Notes under the pieces: model-generated
Told to the model about the DNA's origin: nothing
The model's input: only the letters and a program-made list of their open reading frames with translations
Databases searched by the model: none
Shown here: piece after piece, positions 1-12,794 of the stretch
Layout: the number at the start of each line of letters is the position of its first letter
Numbering within the stretch: position 1 is the first letter of the stretch
Position numbers and translations under genes: made by a program
Assembly (NCBI GenBank): GCA_013399875.1
Contig: VXAZ01003489.1
Coordinates: 485,236 to 549,235, forward strand
Reading direction: 5' to 3'
Length of the DNA stretch: 64,000 nucleotides
Origin: Gymnorhina tibicen
Lineage: Eukaryota > Chordata > Aves > Passeriformes > Artamidae

Positions 1-3000
1 CAGAAATGCCCACATTGAATAAACACAATTACACAAGTGATATTTGCAACTATTTCAGTTTATAGCTGGCTGTACACAAATGACCGGTCCAATGCTCTGA
101 AACGTGACGCCACACAGAAACCACACACAATAGCTCAGAAAGCACACAGTTTGGATTTCAGCCTCTTAATTTCATTATAGCTCAGCACGGTCGAGAGTTT
201 CCCATGCTAAGACACAAAAATCTGATTCCAGCAACCTGTGAACCCAGCCAGATAACTGGGATACAGCAGGGTGGTTCTGAGGCTCAGGTCAGAGCGCTCA
301 CCTGGCCTCTCGTGTGGGTTTGTTGCACCACAGGCTGCTCGTGGGTTCTCCTGAGAACAGAAAAGTGTCACTGAAACCACAGCTGAGGAGCTGGGAGCCA
401 CCTTTCCCCCGAGGAGCCCGGGCACTGCAGCCAGACCAGGCCCACGTGAGCACGGACTCAGCCTTTGCAATTTACCTGAACTTCTGCACCACACACACAC
501 TCAAGGAACACTCAAGGAACACCGAGTAAACAACACCTGCACGTGGTGCACCCTGCCCGAGCTCAGCCAAAATCCAGGTTTCAGCTGGGCTACAAAGCAC
601 CTACCTGAGTAGGAGCACACTGGATCCTCTCCCCTAAGTGACAAATTTATGAATTTCCATCAGTACCAAGCAAGCCTCTAAGCCAAGATGCAATCTCATC
701 GCTGCCTTTCAAGCTCCTATTGGCATGCCAGATTTATTCCTACACAAAATCTTTCTTTACTTTTAATATATGGTTTAGCATAGGCTGCTATGAGAGGCTT
801 TTAGAGAATCCAATGAATCTTTTGCTACAGACTCTGCAACTTCAATCAGCTCATATTAAAACATGATTGTTATAAGGAAAGGCATTAATATGGTAAAGTT
901 CTGTGTACCACATTAAGTTAAAGAATATTTAGCAGATGTGTATTTATAGCAGAATTACACAGACGTATAAATTCCTTTCACAATGAAATGGTTGCACAAT
1001 AAAATGTCTGCACGTTCAGTACACTGCTGTTCTATTCCATTTATGTAATGATTTGTAGTTTGTAAAAGTTGTTAGGCATTCTAAAAGCCAATGGGATTAC
1101 AATCTATCTTAAAATTTACTGCATTCAGTAAAGTAGCAGAGCACTCAGGCTTTGAAGTCATGGACTGCAAAGGCTGTTTATTCCACACATAAAGTGTTTC
1201 AGGATATTGTAGGGACACAGATAGAAGGGCTGCAGTAGAACAGACTGCTAAACAGCTCAAATATTAATTCATTAGCTCCCAAAGTTGTGTTCAGAGAGCA
1301 TACAGAATGAAATAAAACGAGGGATTGGGGAAAAAAAAAACCGAGTAAAAAGAGTACGAGACTGGCTAAACTGCAGAACAGCCCACTAACGTTCTGAGGC
1401 TGGGAGTTGTGTGAATGGAAGATGAACGTGAACAAATGGATTCATAAAGGAGATTTTTTAATATGTATCATTAAGGCTATTTCACTTCCCTACACTTACA
1501 TACGCAAAAAGAGGGGAAAAGCAAGTAGAAGAGTTTTAAGGAGAAAATATTGGAACAAGAAAGGGAAGAGGAAAAGCAGCTTTGTAAAAGATTATTTCCC
1601 CTCCATTAACCTGCCTAAATACCATGGATTTCCTCCCCAAGTTCAGTGATGATCAAGAAGCCATATTCTTGCTTCTACCCGCTGCTTCTTCCACCTATTC
1701 CTTGAATCGTGAACAGAAGAAGAGAACAAATGTATTCACACTGGTGCATGTACCCCAAATACCCAAGAATATAGGTCCAGAAACCCAAATATCCATTTTT
1801 AAAATAACCATGATGAGATTTCTGCTGCAAGGCAGCAGAGTTACGTTTATGGGTTGAGGTGGAAGCCTCCATTAAGGCTTGCACGTGTGACTTTAGCATT
1901 GTTTTAACACCTGAACAGCCACGGGGCTTCTCTTGCTGGGTTTGCTTTGGTTTTGCACAGGTTACCTAAAAGGTTTGGATGTTACCTGCAAGGGAACCCG
2001 ACAAAATAGCGACCTCGTTGTCCTTTTGATTATGTGAAGCCTGGAGTAATGTGCATCACAGGTGGATGTGTTTAAAATAGTTTGTTCTAGCCTGAAAACT
2101 CCTATGGCAAATGACCTTGCACATGGTACCCTTTCTATCCACATGGCCTGGAGCTGCAGGTGGAAGGGGAGGGTTGAGGAGAAAAGAGTCTCAGCCTAAC
2201 TCCAATTTCAAAGAAACCTGAGAACATAAGTTTTCAGCAAGCAGCTTCCATTTCTTAAGAGTCCAAAACCAAAAGTTTACCCAAAGAAACAGAAATCAAG
2301 CTCTAGAGACTGAGAGAACCTGAAACTCAAGTGCTGTATTTTAGCCAGAAGAACAGTTTTTCTCTCTGAAAATTAATGATGATTAGTTCTAAATGAAGCA
2401 TAGTCTTCACAGGGTGATTTTCCATACCCAGCAGCTATGAACACTAACGAGACATCCAATTGATATTAAGAACGCTGCTGGCTTCTGTAATACGGGCATC
2501 TGTGTGTCAGGAACTGAACTGACAGGCCAAATCCTATTATGTATTTCACTGAGAACACCAGAAGAAATCTCTGTGCAGGCAAATGTCTGGTTGGAATCCA
2601 TGATCTGGCTGGTAAACATCCCCAGTCCTCTCAGAATCCAAATAATAAAATTTTAGTGCTTCGCACGCCAGCACCTGAATCCTTTAATAAAAAGCTGCTT
2701 CCCAATGTGAACTGTATATTGGAGATGTGCTTCCAGTGTAATGAAATGATCCATAATATATCACGGGGCTGAACCAGCCACCCTGCACATTCAAAGGCAG
2801 CAGCTGCACAACCAAGGCCCTCAGTAAATCCCTGCCTCTGGTGATACTGCTGGGTTTTGTTGGTTTTTTTTTTTTTGAAAAAAAGAGCTCATATCTCTGT
2901 CAGTAATTCCTATGCAGCTGATACCTTGTGGGCCAGGAGAAGGTTGTACAGAATGTGTTGCTGCTGTGCATAGAGGAAAGAAAATGCAGGAGCTGAAGAG

Positions 3001-3167
3001 CAGAAACTTTCAAATGAGAGGCACCAAGAGGGTCTGGGAGTCTCATGATGTGCACTGAGCTTCCTGTACTGGACATGGCAGCTACAGGTATTTTTTTGTA
3101 GCCATGCTCTACCCTAAATTTCAAGATTCCCCGTATCAAGCCACAGACAATTCTCTTTTTCTTGCAG
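1..3167. other. Non-coding stretch, no gene recognised
   Basis: Ordinary AT-leaning sequence with many stops in all frames. It holds a short CA run followed by an 11-bp duplication near 488-521, an A-run near 1,331 and a T-run near 2,866. Several AATAAA hexamers occur (for example near position 17), but nothing shows they are used as polyadenylation signals. Weak splice-like words on the minus strand (a CAG/GTAGGTG donor near 604 and a donor near 1,976) lack convincing partner sites. I see no gene here. Confidence 0.6.
488..521. repeat. Short CA run plus 11-bp tandem duplication
   Basis: A CA dinucleotide run (about 488-500) is followed directly by two copies of the 11-base unit CTCAAGGAACA (500-510 and 511-521). 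This is read directly from the sequence and looks like replication slippage. Confidence 0.9.
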
Positions 3168-3238
3168 GAAACTGGGCCAAGTTACAGCATCAAGGAACAG
3201 TCTGTTCACAGAGTGCTCCGTGTGGCACAGCACCAGCG
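3168..3238 (+). other. Candidate internal exon (71 bases), unverified
   Basis: A very good acceptor (TTCTCTTTTTCTTGCAG ending at 3,167) and a donor word (AGCG/GTAAGGAG at 3,239) bracket 71 bases. All three plus-strand frames are open across it, so the segment does not point to one protein; no frame resembles a family I know. A strong acceptor and a donor this close are expected several times by chance in 64 kb. It could be a non-coding or UTR exon, or nothing. Confidence 0.22.
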
Positions 3239-6200
3239 GTAAGGAGACAGGAAATCTTTTCCCTGCTAGAGAGAGATTTTCTTTTTTTGCAGCAACAGAA
3301 GACCAACTCCCAATACTAGAAAGAAACCAACTTCAAGCAGGAGACTGAAAGAGAAGTGCCATCAAAAGCCAGTTTGATGGGAGAGGCTTCTGGTTCCTCA
3401 CTAGTACACAGCTACACTCCGGTCAAAAGCAACACAGATGCTTAGAGCAGTTGCCTCCACGGAGATCTGTCTGAAAGAAATAATTATTTGCCAGCATACT
3501 GTTCCTTCTTAGAAGCACAGAAGCCACGGAAAATGTTTGTATGGATGAAACGTGGCAAGTTTTCAGCAAGAAAAGCCAGTCTGCACCAAACAATGCCATG
3601 TGCAGTGACAAGCACGGTGCCTCCTGTGGGTCTCCTGCCTGAATTCCAAGCACAGTGGCCACTCACACACCTTCTAGGAGGAGCAAGCATCAATGAACTG
3701 CTCCAGGAACATTTTCACATAACTGATAAGTCAGATCCCTTCATCAAGTACTCCAAAACTGCCATAAAAATCCAAGCCAAATCTACTATCTACCTCTTTC
3801 CGAATTATATGAAGTTATTATCGTGGTGTCTTAGGGTTGAAGAAGTTTAATAAAGACCTGAAAGATCAAGACTTGCCAATGACTGTATCTAGAGATCTGA
3901 AAATAAAACATTTTTCTAACAAGGTCTCTGGATGACCTGCAGAGAAAACGTCGTGTGAAAACTGCATGCTCAGTTGTCCAGACCATTCTAAAATACACAT
4001 CAATTTTCACCATAACAACAAAAAAGAAATCCAGCGAGTCTGGTTCCCTTAGCAACCAGCAAAATATTATCTACGTTATTCATATTAACATTATTTACAG
4101 TACCCTAGAACTAAGAGATACCAATTCACAAAGAGCATACACATTTCTCATTACACAACTTGTTAGCTTCGAAAATTCAGTGATGCTTTTAATTTCAATC
4201 CTAACATTCCCATGTAGTTGTTCTCTGCAAAAACTCTATCCCCTCTGTTTGTGCCAATCTCCTTTTTGTTTCTGAGTGCAGTTGGATTTCCCAGTGACTT
4301 TAAACTCAGTTCAAAGCCATGTTTGACATGAAGGAATCTCCTAGTGCCACTCTGAGCGTGCCCTGCTTGCAGGTGTGCTGTCCTCGCTGCACCGAGAGCG
4401 CAGCTCGTTTCAGGCACACATCTGTTTGCAAGACTTCTTTACAAACTCATCTCAGTCAGATGAAAACCCTTCTCGCTCTCAGGTGTGTTCCCAAGGGATT
4501 TGTGGTGTTTCCTCTGCTGTGGTTTGAGAATGCAGGCACCAGTTCAGCAGGAGACACATCTCCAGGGTGCTGCTGATGCAGAGCCATTGAGGAGCAGAAA
4601 TGACTTCTCGCCATTTCCAGAAGACACATCTCCCATTTGTGGCTTCAGACATCTATCACACAGCTGCCCCAGTGTTAAAAAGAATGCATTTCATTCCCTG
4701 CACAAGTTATTTACAGCAGTGACGAAAGTCACCTCGTTGATCTCCACAAACATGCAAGCAAGAATGTGTGAAGGCCGGTACTGAGGGTGAAGCCCCACCA
4801 ATAGGTCACACATAATTCATCAATGTCAGCAACTGCTTGCAGCCAAACACTTTGAGCAGGAAATGCTGGAAAGTTTTGAGTTCAGAGGAAGAACATTGAT
4901 TGAAATTTCACTTAAAAGAAACATGTAATTCCCTCCCTGAACAACTAGAATATTAGATTAATGTTTGTATCACTTCGTGTTTGTATAACTGCCCCGCTCT
5001 CGAGGTACCAGAGCAGTGACTCCCTGCACTGAGGAGTTTCTGCTGGACTCCTCATCATTTCAGAAATGGACACATAGGGAAACACGTGAAGAAAACTTTT
5101 TCCAGTGTCTAAAATAAAAAGATGCACTGAGACCTGGATGAAAGTTCAAGGGTTGAAATGAAGTTCTCAGTGTTCTCAGTTTCCCTAAAATTTTGTTGCC
5201 TCCAGTTCTCAATTGCACCTAATGTTTGAATGACATGTAAAAATACAGCTTCAGCAACACGAGCCCACAATGATTATATCCCTCACTACAAACTGCACAC
5301 GCATCACAAATAAAAATCAGCATCCTGATTCCATTAGTTATCAACAGAACCTTGCTACCAAAAGGGTTATAAACACTGAACTTCAAAAGAGTGAAAAAAC
5401 CATTATGTTAATCACGTGTTCTTACTGAACAACTAAAATCAGAATCAGGATGACTCTAAGATCTAAACCCCCTGCACAGGGAACAATTAACCAAAGTTTG
5501 AACTGACATACTGTGAGATGCTCTTACCAAGGGTCATTTCAGATGCATAAAAGGTTTTATAAAGAGGATGTTAAACTGAGGAGATTTAAAAACTAGCACA
5601 GCTCTTCCAGCATCTTTTACATGAAAAGTACTTTTCTCCTTAATGATTAAAATTTTATTTATAACCAATACAAGATACTTGTGTGGTTATATCTGCTGCT
5701 TAGCTGCTCCTCACTATTGATGTTAAAAATTGTTCTCCTTGGTGCACTTTGAAAAGATGAGTTTAAAGACACAGGAGGAGACTAAAGTGTTCAGCAGCAG
5801 CTACGTAGGCGTGAGCTGAAACTGGGCCAAGACATACCAGGGCTCTGATCAAAGAGGGTAAGAGTGAGTTTTGCGAGGGAAAGAATGGTTTCTAACGAGA
5901 CTAACAAAACCTGACACCGACTAGGAACAATCGGTAGCCCGGGGCAGTGGCTTGTCAGTCCCTGAACAAGGGAGGGGAAAGCTGAGGTTTTATTCCAGCT
6001 GCACCTGAAGAACATCCCCAGAGCAGCTCCAGGAAACCAAGTCACTTCACCCTCACGAAAAATCAAACGGGAACTCAACCATCCTCCACTCATGTGCTGG
6101 CTGGATGGACATTCCAGCCCCAGCACTGCACGCCCAACCTCAGCTTTCCTGGCACAAAACTTGGGATCAGTGGTGCCCAGGGAGGGCCTCAGCACGGTCT

Positions 6201-6937
6201 CCTCAGCAGAAGGAGAGCACTTTTCCTGTCAAAGGCACCATCAGGAACAACTCGTTCACCTCACTACACAAGAGCCCTTGCTACAAGTCAGGTTTCCTTA
6301 CGCATTCTCTCTCCAAAAATACTCTTATCATTTTCTCCTTTAATTCTATTTTAAAGAAAGAGAAAAAATGATCTTCACAGTCAGAGAAACTTTAGAAAAT
6401 GGGCAAACGACATAGGAATGTTAAAAGTCCCACATTTTAATAACTCTTTAAAATACTTGTCATCTCCAAAGGGAGAGTTTTCTGTGTTTTCAACTACTTA
6501 TTTCAAAGTCACTAGAAATTAAATGGTTAAGCACTTAAAAAACTCAAACAAAGAGATACCTACCAAAAATCCACTCCAGAAAACAGTAGGAAAAGCACTC
6601 CTAAATTCTCTGCATCAGTTTGTAACTAAATGGCATTATGAAATGGAGTTGGCTTACATTTTTTCCAACAGCCCTAGGCTACATAGATGCTTTTACACAT
6701 AAGTGTTTTTCTGCAACCTTATTTACTTCTCCAACAAAAATGCTGATTTCACACCTGACAGAGTGTATTTATAATAATTCAGTAAAAGAAGAACTAAAAG
6801 GGAGTCTGTTTACTTCCCGTTCTCATTTGATTCCCTTCACTGGCACTTAACACATCCTAATGCATCCAGTAGTGGGGTTTTTTTTGTGTTCTGGCATTTT
6901 AGTTTTTTCTTTTACATGTTGGTTAAACACATCTCTC

Positions 6938-6957
6938 TCATCATCATCATCATCATC
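6938..6957. repeat. (TCA)n microsatellite
   Basis: Six perfect TCA units plus two further bases, following a short CT run. Read directly from the sequence. It is short and probably only mildly polymorphic. Confidence 0.95.
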
Positions 6958-7065
6958 TAAATCAGGGGATATCTCAGGATCCCTAAATTCCTACAAATCT
7001 TCATGCCATAAAACGTTTCAAGGTGCACTTCAGTACAACTCTTAAGGAGGTGACAGGAAAAGCAA

Positions 7066-7081
7066 AGAGAGAGAGAGAGAA
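7066..7081. repeat. (AG)n microsatellite
   Basis: Eight uninterrupted AG/GA units, followed by AAAGG. Read directly from the sequence. Confidence 0.95.
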
Positions 7082-7861
7082 AAGGTGTGAACTTAATGTT
7101 TTTTACTGCTAATCCTAAATTAAATATAGATAGTGTTGGGAAATAGCCCAAATGTCCTCCTCTCTCCTTTAAAAAAAATCTAAATTCAAAATAAAAAAAA
7201 ATAACCCATTGAACTTGAAACTTTACAGAGGAAAATTCCAATCTCCCTCCCGCCTCCACAGAACAAACAAATGAACAAATAAAGCTTAAATACTCTAACT
7301 CATAAACTTATCATCTCCATTTTTTAAAAATGCTATTTTTATTCACTTTGGGGGGCAAAAGATTGCTTGTTTTTTTTTCTAGGTAACCTCTGCCTTGCAA
7401 AAGCTTAGCCCAGATGGATTAGCAGCAGTGTAAATAGTTGTCTGTAGTAAACAATCCCAATCTTGTGTTTCTGCCTAGACTTTTCACCTAGACCCACCTT
7501 GTACACCCAGGAACTCACACTTGCACTACATGAATACCCTGGCAGATCTTTCAGCTTCTGTGTTTAGCCTTGTCCTTCAAATATAAGTTAAAGGGGCAGA
7601 TTTACAATCTGAAAAACAAGGTGCTTGAGCAGTAACAGCTTTGGAGGAGCAGCCCCAGAAGGCTTGCAATAATTCTGCACATGCTTTTGTACAGTTATTG
7701 GATATCCTTTCTTGAGAGGAATGCTTGACAAGGGACACAGCTTGTGTTTCCAGCCCCTTCAGGAATTTGATTTAAGGTTTGCTGGAAAGCGCAGCAAAGG
7801 CAGCGTGTGTTTGTCAGCTGTGCTGTGCTTCACTCCCAGCAGCAGCCAGGTGATCCCTTAC

Positions 7862-7915
7862 CTGCTGTGGCCGCTCCGTGGCCCGCTCAGGGATCCACAG
7901 CAGACAGGGGGGCTG
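7862..7915 (-). other. Candidate minus-strand exon (54 bases), unverified
   Basis: On the minus strand a consensus donor (CAG/GTAAGGG, GT at 7,861-7,860) closes a 54-base GC-rich segment whose acceptor side reads TTCCTGGCTCACGTGCAG. The segment is open in frame for 18 codons (QPPCLLWIPERATERPQQ). I do not recognise the peptide. The acceptor's pyrimidine tract is broken by purines, and GC-rich DNA stays open easily, so chance is the leading explanation. Confidence 0.15.
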
Positions 7916-10829
7916 CTGCACGTGAGCCAGGAAGGAACGGAATGTGGTAATACTGACACAAAGGTGCAGAGCTCGCCCGCAACAGGAGTAAAAACATCAC
8001 ACGCACATCGCCACAAAGTCAGCCTTTTACATGCTTAGTCCCAGCCCGGCTTTAACAGAAAATTATTTACAAAATCACAGGTTAGAAGCAAGACGTGACC
8101 AAGTAACCAACTCTCCACGGGCAGGTATCCCAAGGGATACAGCAGCCTAAAGGATTTCCACCAAATGTAAACGAAAACCCAGCGCTTCACAGCTGAAATG
8201 ACCTTTGAATACCAAACCTGAACCAGAGAATGAGGCTGCAGGGTGTATCAGAATTCTGTGCACTGCTTTCAGCTCCCGGGTATGTCAGGTATCAAAGGGC
8301 CAGCAGATCACAGCAGTGCCACGTAACAGCCCCGAGATCACACACACCACACGCACACGCTCCTGCGCTGGAGGCTCCTCGGGTTCTCACACATCCTGAA
8401 GCAGAGATTTCATGGATGTGATGCTGCATAAACACTTATGGGCAAAATCCCTGGGAAATCACCAGCCAAAACTTGGAATGTAGAAACCACGGACGGGAAC
8501 CAATCCACGTTCCAGGGTTGTCCAAGGAGCACATTACTGCCTGCCATGCATGTACCAAGTGAGTTACACTTGCACAAGTTCTGTGCCTGCTGCACTGACC
8601 CTCCTCTGGTCATTGACGTTGTTGGCTACAAGTACAACCAACCTGAGCCCACCGTTCGTCTGTACCCACATGTCACCAATAAGAGGAGAAGAAACGTAAA
8701 TAGGACATGGATTTCCTAGGACTCCTCAATCTTCTTTCTTCAAGTCCAGCTGCCTTACATAACTTCAAGGGAAACAGATTGACAAAAGAGAACAGAATCC
8801 CAAAATAACCACCATGACATAGCCTTATTTTTAAACATTAACTTCTAATAACTCTGTGCACTATGGCAAACATTAATCTTGTTCTCTGAAATCTATTTTT
8901 AGGAAGCATGTTTATATCCAGGCTGAAACTCAGTATAAACTTAAGCATGCCGCAATTGAAAAAAATTAATTAAAGCAAAAAAATGGAGTCTCAGAAATAC
9001 TGCATCAGCCTTTGTAATGAGAGAAAAATGGTTGAAAGATTCTGCGAGCTGTATCTGATCCAGTTTGAATTTATTGGCAGAATCTTACGGGCAAGAGACT
9101 AAGCTACTTTAGAACATAGAATTAAATGGTTGGGTTTATTTAATATCCACATAATACTACTTTGAAAAGAAATCCTTTATTCTATTGCCACTAGAACAAG
9201 GGAAATGCAGATTTTTCTCTACTGGCTGTCAAGGGTTTTTTTTTCTTTTTTTTTTATGTACATGTGCTGTGTGAAATTCAGCAATTTCATTTCACAGGGT
9301 GTCTTTGGCATTAGCCACAGTGTAATGTAACTGGAACTACTGAAGTTCATCTGATTTCACACCTAACCCATGCAGCCTCACAAATCAGCCATTACTTCAA
9401 CAAAAAGAATCATAAATTGCCTAAGTTTTTCTGGAAACAAAGCTCATATTCCCTTGAGTTTCCTGGTCAAGACGAGCTTGCCAGTGAACCCAGTACGCGT
9501 TTATGCGTTGTGATAAAGTGTCCACATAGAACCACGAGATTTTTGTGTACTTTGAGAGGTTTCTGGGTCAAGCTGTGGTTTGGAGTTAGTTTTGGTTTTG
9601 TTTTTCCTCAGAAAACACTGTATAATGATGACATTGAAAAACCATATTTCATGCACAACTTCTGTCTCAATATTGTGGAAAAGCAACGTAAGGCTTTCAA
9701 ATGAGGAGCAAGAGCTTCCATTCATCAACAAATGTAAAGAAACATATTTGGAGGAGACTACACAGGAGTAGTTACTGAAAACAGCAGCTTTAAAAGCCTT
9801 CACAGTTTCATCTAGAGCACCACTGCACTCTGGATTTTGTGATCCTAACCTCGTGCTCCTACCAAACTGCTGCCACAAATCCTAAACTGTTCCCACCTGG
9901 TTGTTTGTTCACTTTGCAACCTTCTCCAGCTCTAATGATACATTCCCTGTCCCTACTTTTGAATCCTTCTGTTCTGTGCCTCACCCAAAATGCAGATCCC
10001 AGCAGCGATTCCATCTCTGGGCAGGGTGCTGCAGAGAGAAGGAGCACAGAAGCTGAAAGCTCATCCCAACAGGAAGCAAATAACTCATCCTTGCTCAGCT
10101 GTTTATGGTGCCTCAGCCAGGCTCTTACCTTCAAGCATGTGCTAAACAGAGAAATAGCCCTCAAATTATTCCCATTTATTTCAGGGTAAAATGCTCTGCA
10201 TAGTCTAGGATCAATAAAACCACAATACTGGTTTGAAAAAAGCAGAGGTTATGGCAGAAAACTGGAATGAGGCAACTCTGCACTGCTCATCTTGGGTTCA
10301 TTATGGATATTTTACAGTGTGTTTCTAGAAACACAGGACAGGCAGGGTAATGAATTCGGGCACAGTCATTTCAGCTGGAGGATCTTCAGAAAGCAGTTTG
10401 GGCAGAGGGGGGGACTAAGCCCCAAAACACACATACCAGTTCTCAGTGGTGAGGATGAAAGAAAAGAAGATCTAGGGCCATCAGAACATATTAATGTACA
10501 GCAAGACGTCTCCGGGGGAGCTCTGCTTGAAGGATGTTCACTGCATATATCTTTAATTACAAGCTGACGCACATTTTATCCTTTAGCCACAATTTATATT
10601 CCTTTTATCACCTCTGTTGTGAAACAACAATGTGCTTTCCCACTTTCATCTAGAATCCACACCATTAGACACCCAGCACTGTCACTCCCTTTCTCTGCAA
10701 CTCCCTTTTCCCTGAACAGTCAATCAACACCAGCAAACACACAGAGAGGTGCAGCGTGATGTACAGTTCAGCCAGTGCCACTGCAGATGTGAAAAGACAA
10801 TTTGCAGGAAGAATTATACATCAGTAGGT
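7916..10829. other. Non-coding stretch, no gene recognised
   Basis: Mixed AT-rich sequence with T-runs near 9,236-9,253. Open frames of 90-125 codons near 9,417-9,880 and 9,839-10,190 have no recognisable motif and overlap each other on opposite strands. Near 10,126-10,213 there are traces of an old dispersed repeat, discussed under findings. Otherwise I see nothing. Confidence 0.6.
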
Positions 10830-10867
10830 AGGGGGGAGAAAGAAAAGAAAAAAGAGAGAGAGGGAGG
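10830..10867 (+). repeat. 38-base purine-only tract
   Basis: An uninterrupted run of A and G begins with six Gs and ends in GAGAGAGAGGGAGG. Such homopurine tracts are low-complexity and can adopt triplex (H-DNA) structure. It directly precedes the candidate exon at 10,930. Confidence 0.9.
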
Positions 10868-10929
10868 TGCATCTATTCTCTTACATCTCCCTCTTAAGAT
10901 GCACACCTTATTTCCCTCATTTGTTGCAG

Positions 10930-11216
10930 GTCTTCATTTCTGGCTGCAAGGGAGAGCAGCTTCACTTCATCACCCACCCAGGGTAAAACCAGCCAGCTCT
11001 TTTATTTCAGCACCTTCTTGCTCCCTGCTCCAGCCACTGTCTGCGCTGGCAGCCTGTTCAGTGGCAAGTGGCAGGGACAGGAACACCAGCAGCAACCTCA
11101 CAGAGCCCATCAGGACATTCCTGCTCTATCCTGAAGCACAACCACCTCCCAGCAGCCGGGGATTATGGATGCCTGCAGGGATTTTCCAGCAGACACGCCC
11201 TCTTTTACCACAAAAG
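10930..11216 (+). other. Candidate exon in a long open frame, unverified
   Basis: The acceptor (TTTCCCTCATTTGTTGCAG, ending 10,929) is strong, and the donor (CAAAAG/GTAACAG at 11,217) is acceptable. One plus-strand frame stays open through all 287 bases as part of a 170-codon frame (10,749-11,261). A shorter alternative ends at a donor word near 10,983. The encoded peptide is rich in S, P, L and A with no domain I recognise, and the upstream part of the frame is a low-complexity lysine/glutamate run from the purine tract. Probably chance. Confidence 0.2.
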
Positions 11217-11959
11217 GTAACAGAGCATCTTCTTCCTGAAAAGCTGATTCTTTATCTATAGCAGTATTTTTTCTCATAAACCACAGAGAGAGAACAGAAA
11301 ACAACATTTTGGATAAACATCCAGTGTCACTTTGAGACTTGAGACACTGCATTTCATGCAAATAAAGCTTAGTTTTTCTCAATTTAGAATCAACTATTTA
11401 AACTGATATTGAAGCACATTGATGAATTTAATTAGGCAGCCAGCTTACAGCCTGAAGTTACTAAAAGCACACACGTTCATGCCCTAGGTGACATATTCAC
11501 TGTTTTTATTATTATTGTATGATAATTTCCTTTTTTTATTTTTTGCACAAAGCTCTCTCTGGACCAAGTAATTGGTAGTTGTTCATGCATGTTTTAATAG
11601 TCTCCGAAACAAAGGTTTCCCAACAAATGCTATCTAGTAGGGAAGACTACTTGAACTGCATTTATTCCTATGGCAGATTTCCCTTGTTGGCCAATTAATT
11701 ACAAAGTATGAGAATCTTCCTGAAGTCACTCGGAAAAAGAAAAAAAACCCAACACATAACCTGCGATTCTGGTTCATTGTTCCTGTCTTGAACTGATCCT
11801 GCTTCGTGTACACAGGACTGCTAAAAATGGCAAATTTATTATTTCTGCTACAAGCCTCTGAGACATCAAAAGCAGCACATAAGGCTACATTTCTACACGC
11901 TAATTTCCCCCCACTTATCCACCACGGAGGGATAATTAAAAGCAGTGCCACAGGAGGGT

Positions 11960-12280
11960 CACTCACTGTGCAGTTTGCACTGCTCTGCGTGCGCAGTTTG
12001 TGTTGTTCCGCGTGTGCTGTGCTCGCAGAAACCACAACTGCCAGAGGAGGCTGCAAACCAGCACAGATGACAAATCAAATGTCATTCTCAGGGGCCGGCA
12101 GAGCTCTCGCAGCACGAAAAGTGACCGCAGTGCAAGCACAAAGCTTTTCTGGGAACAAAAGACGGCGCTCGACCCAACTTTCCTCGCTGCAGCCACTGGT
12201 GAACTTGCAGCTCTTCCACTCGCCGTTTCTGCACACAGATGTCACAAAAATAATGGCAACAAATCGGGTGCAGCAAGAGC
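11960..12280. other. CpG-enriched patch
   Basis: Roughly 13-15 CG dinucleotides can be counted in about 320 bases, including GCGTGCGCAG and GACGGCGCTCG. The surroundings are almost CG-free. Frames are open on both strands (about 118-164 codons on plus, 62-77 on minus), which is better explained by composition than by coding. It may be a small unmethylated regulatory patch; it is smaller and weaker than a typical promoter CpG island. Confidence 0.5.
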
Positions 12281-12794
12281 CTTTACAATTGACCACTTAG
12301 ACGTGCACATGCAGCAAAGCAAGGTGGCACTCCTGCTACCTGAGTTACAGGGCTGAGCACTCAAGAGGATCCAGGCCCTCCTAACCCTGGGAATTTTTGG
12401 TGATGTGGAAGTGAAATTTGTAGCAATTTGTAAAGTTCAGGCGGTACAGCAACACGAGGCACTGCATGCACAAGAGACAATTCTCCGTTTATGCAGCACA
12501 GCAGCAGGATCTACATTCTTGATGTTTAATTCTACCACAAACACCTCATAAACTCTAAGTAGCTGCTGCTACCAGGGTCATGGTGAGAAGCAAAGCATCA
12601 GAGAAAGTGCTCAGCAATCCAACAACCATCAGAGGCGTTTGGTTTGGATTAGACAAAATTTTAATCCATATGGAAAACCAAAATTCAGGGCTGTAGAACT
12701 GTAATGAAAATGCTGGTGGTTATGTTCCAGGACACAACCACAACCACCCAAGAAACAACAGCATGACAGGAGTTCAGGCACGATTTTGCTTTAC

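Larger units (their letters stand above)
3239..7861. other. Non-coding stretch, no gene recognised
   Basis: Stops are frequent in all frames. A more GC-rich part (about 5,790-6,270) has overlapping open frames of 80-135 codons on both strands, which is what base composition alone produces. Two small simple repeats are listed separately. No RNA gene, promoter or dispersed repeat could be recognised. Confidence 0.6.

Noticed and set aside
1978..2019. Minus-strand segment ending GCAG/GTAACATC with protein-like frames
   Set aside because: The acceptor side (CACATAATCAAAAG) has no pyrimidine tract.
5791..6371. Overlapping open frames of 83-134 codons on both strands
   Set aside because: Openness on both strands and in several frames follows base composition; no motif is present.
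10131..10143. 13-base micro-exon on the minus strand (TTTCTCTGTTTAG ... GAAG/GTAAGAG)
   Set aside because: Too short to support, and it overlaps a likely old repeat that would supply both splice-like words.
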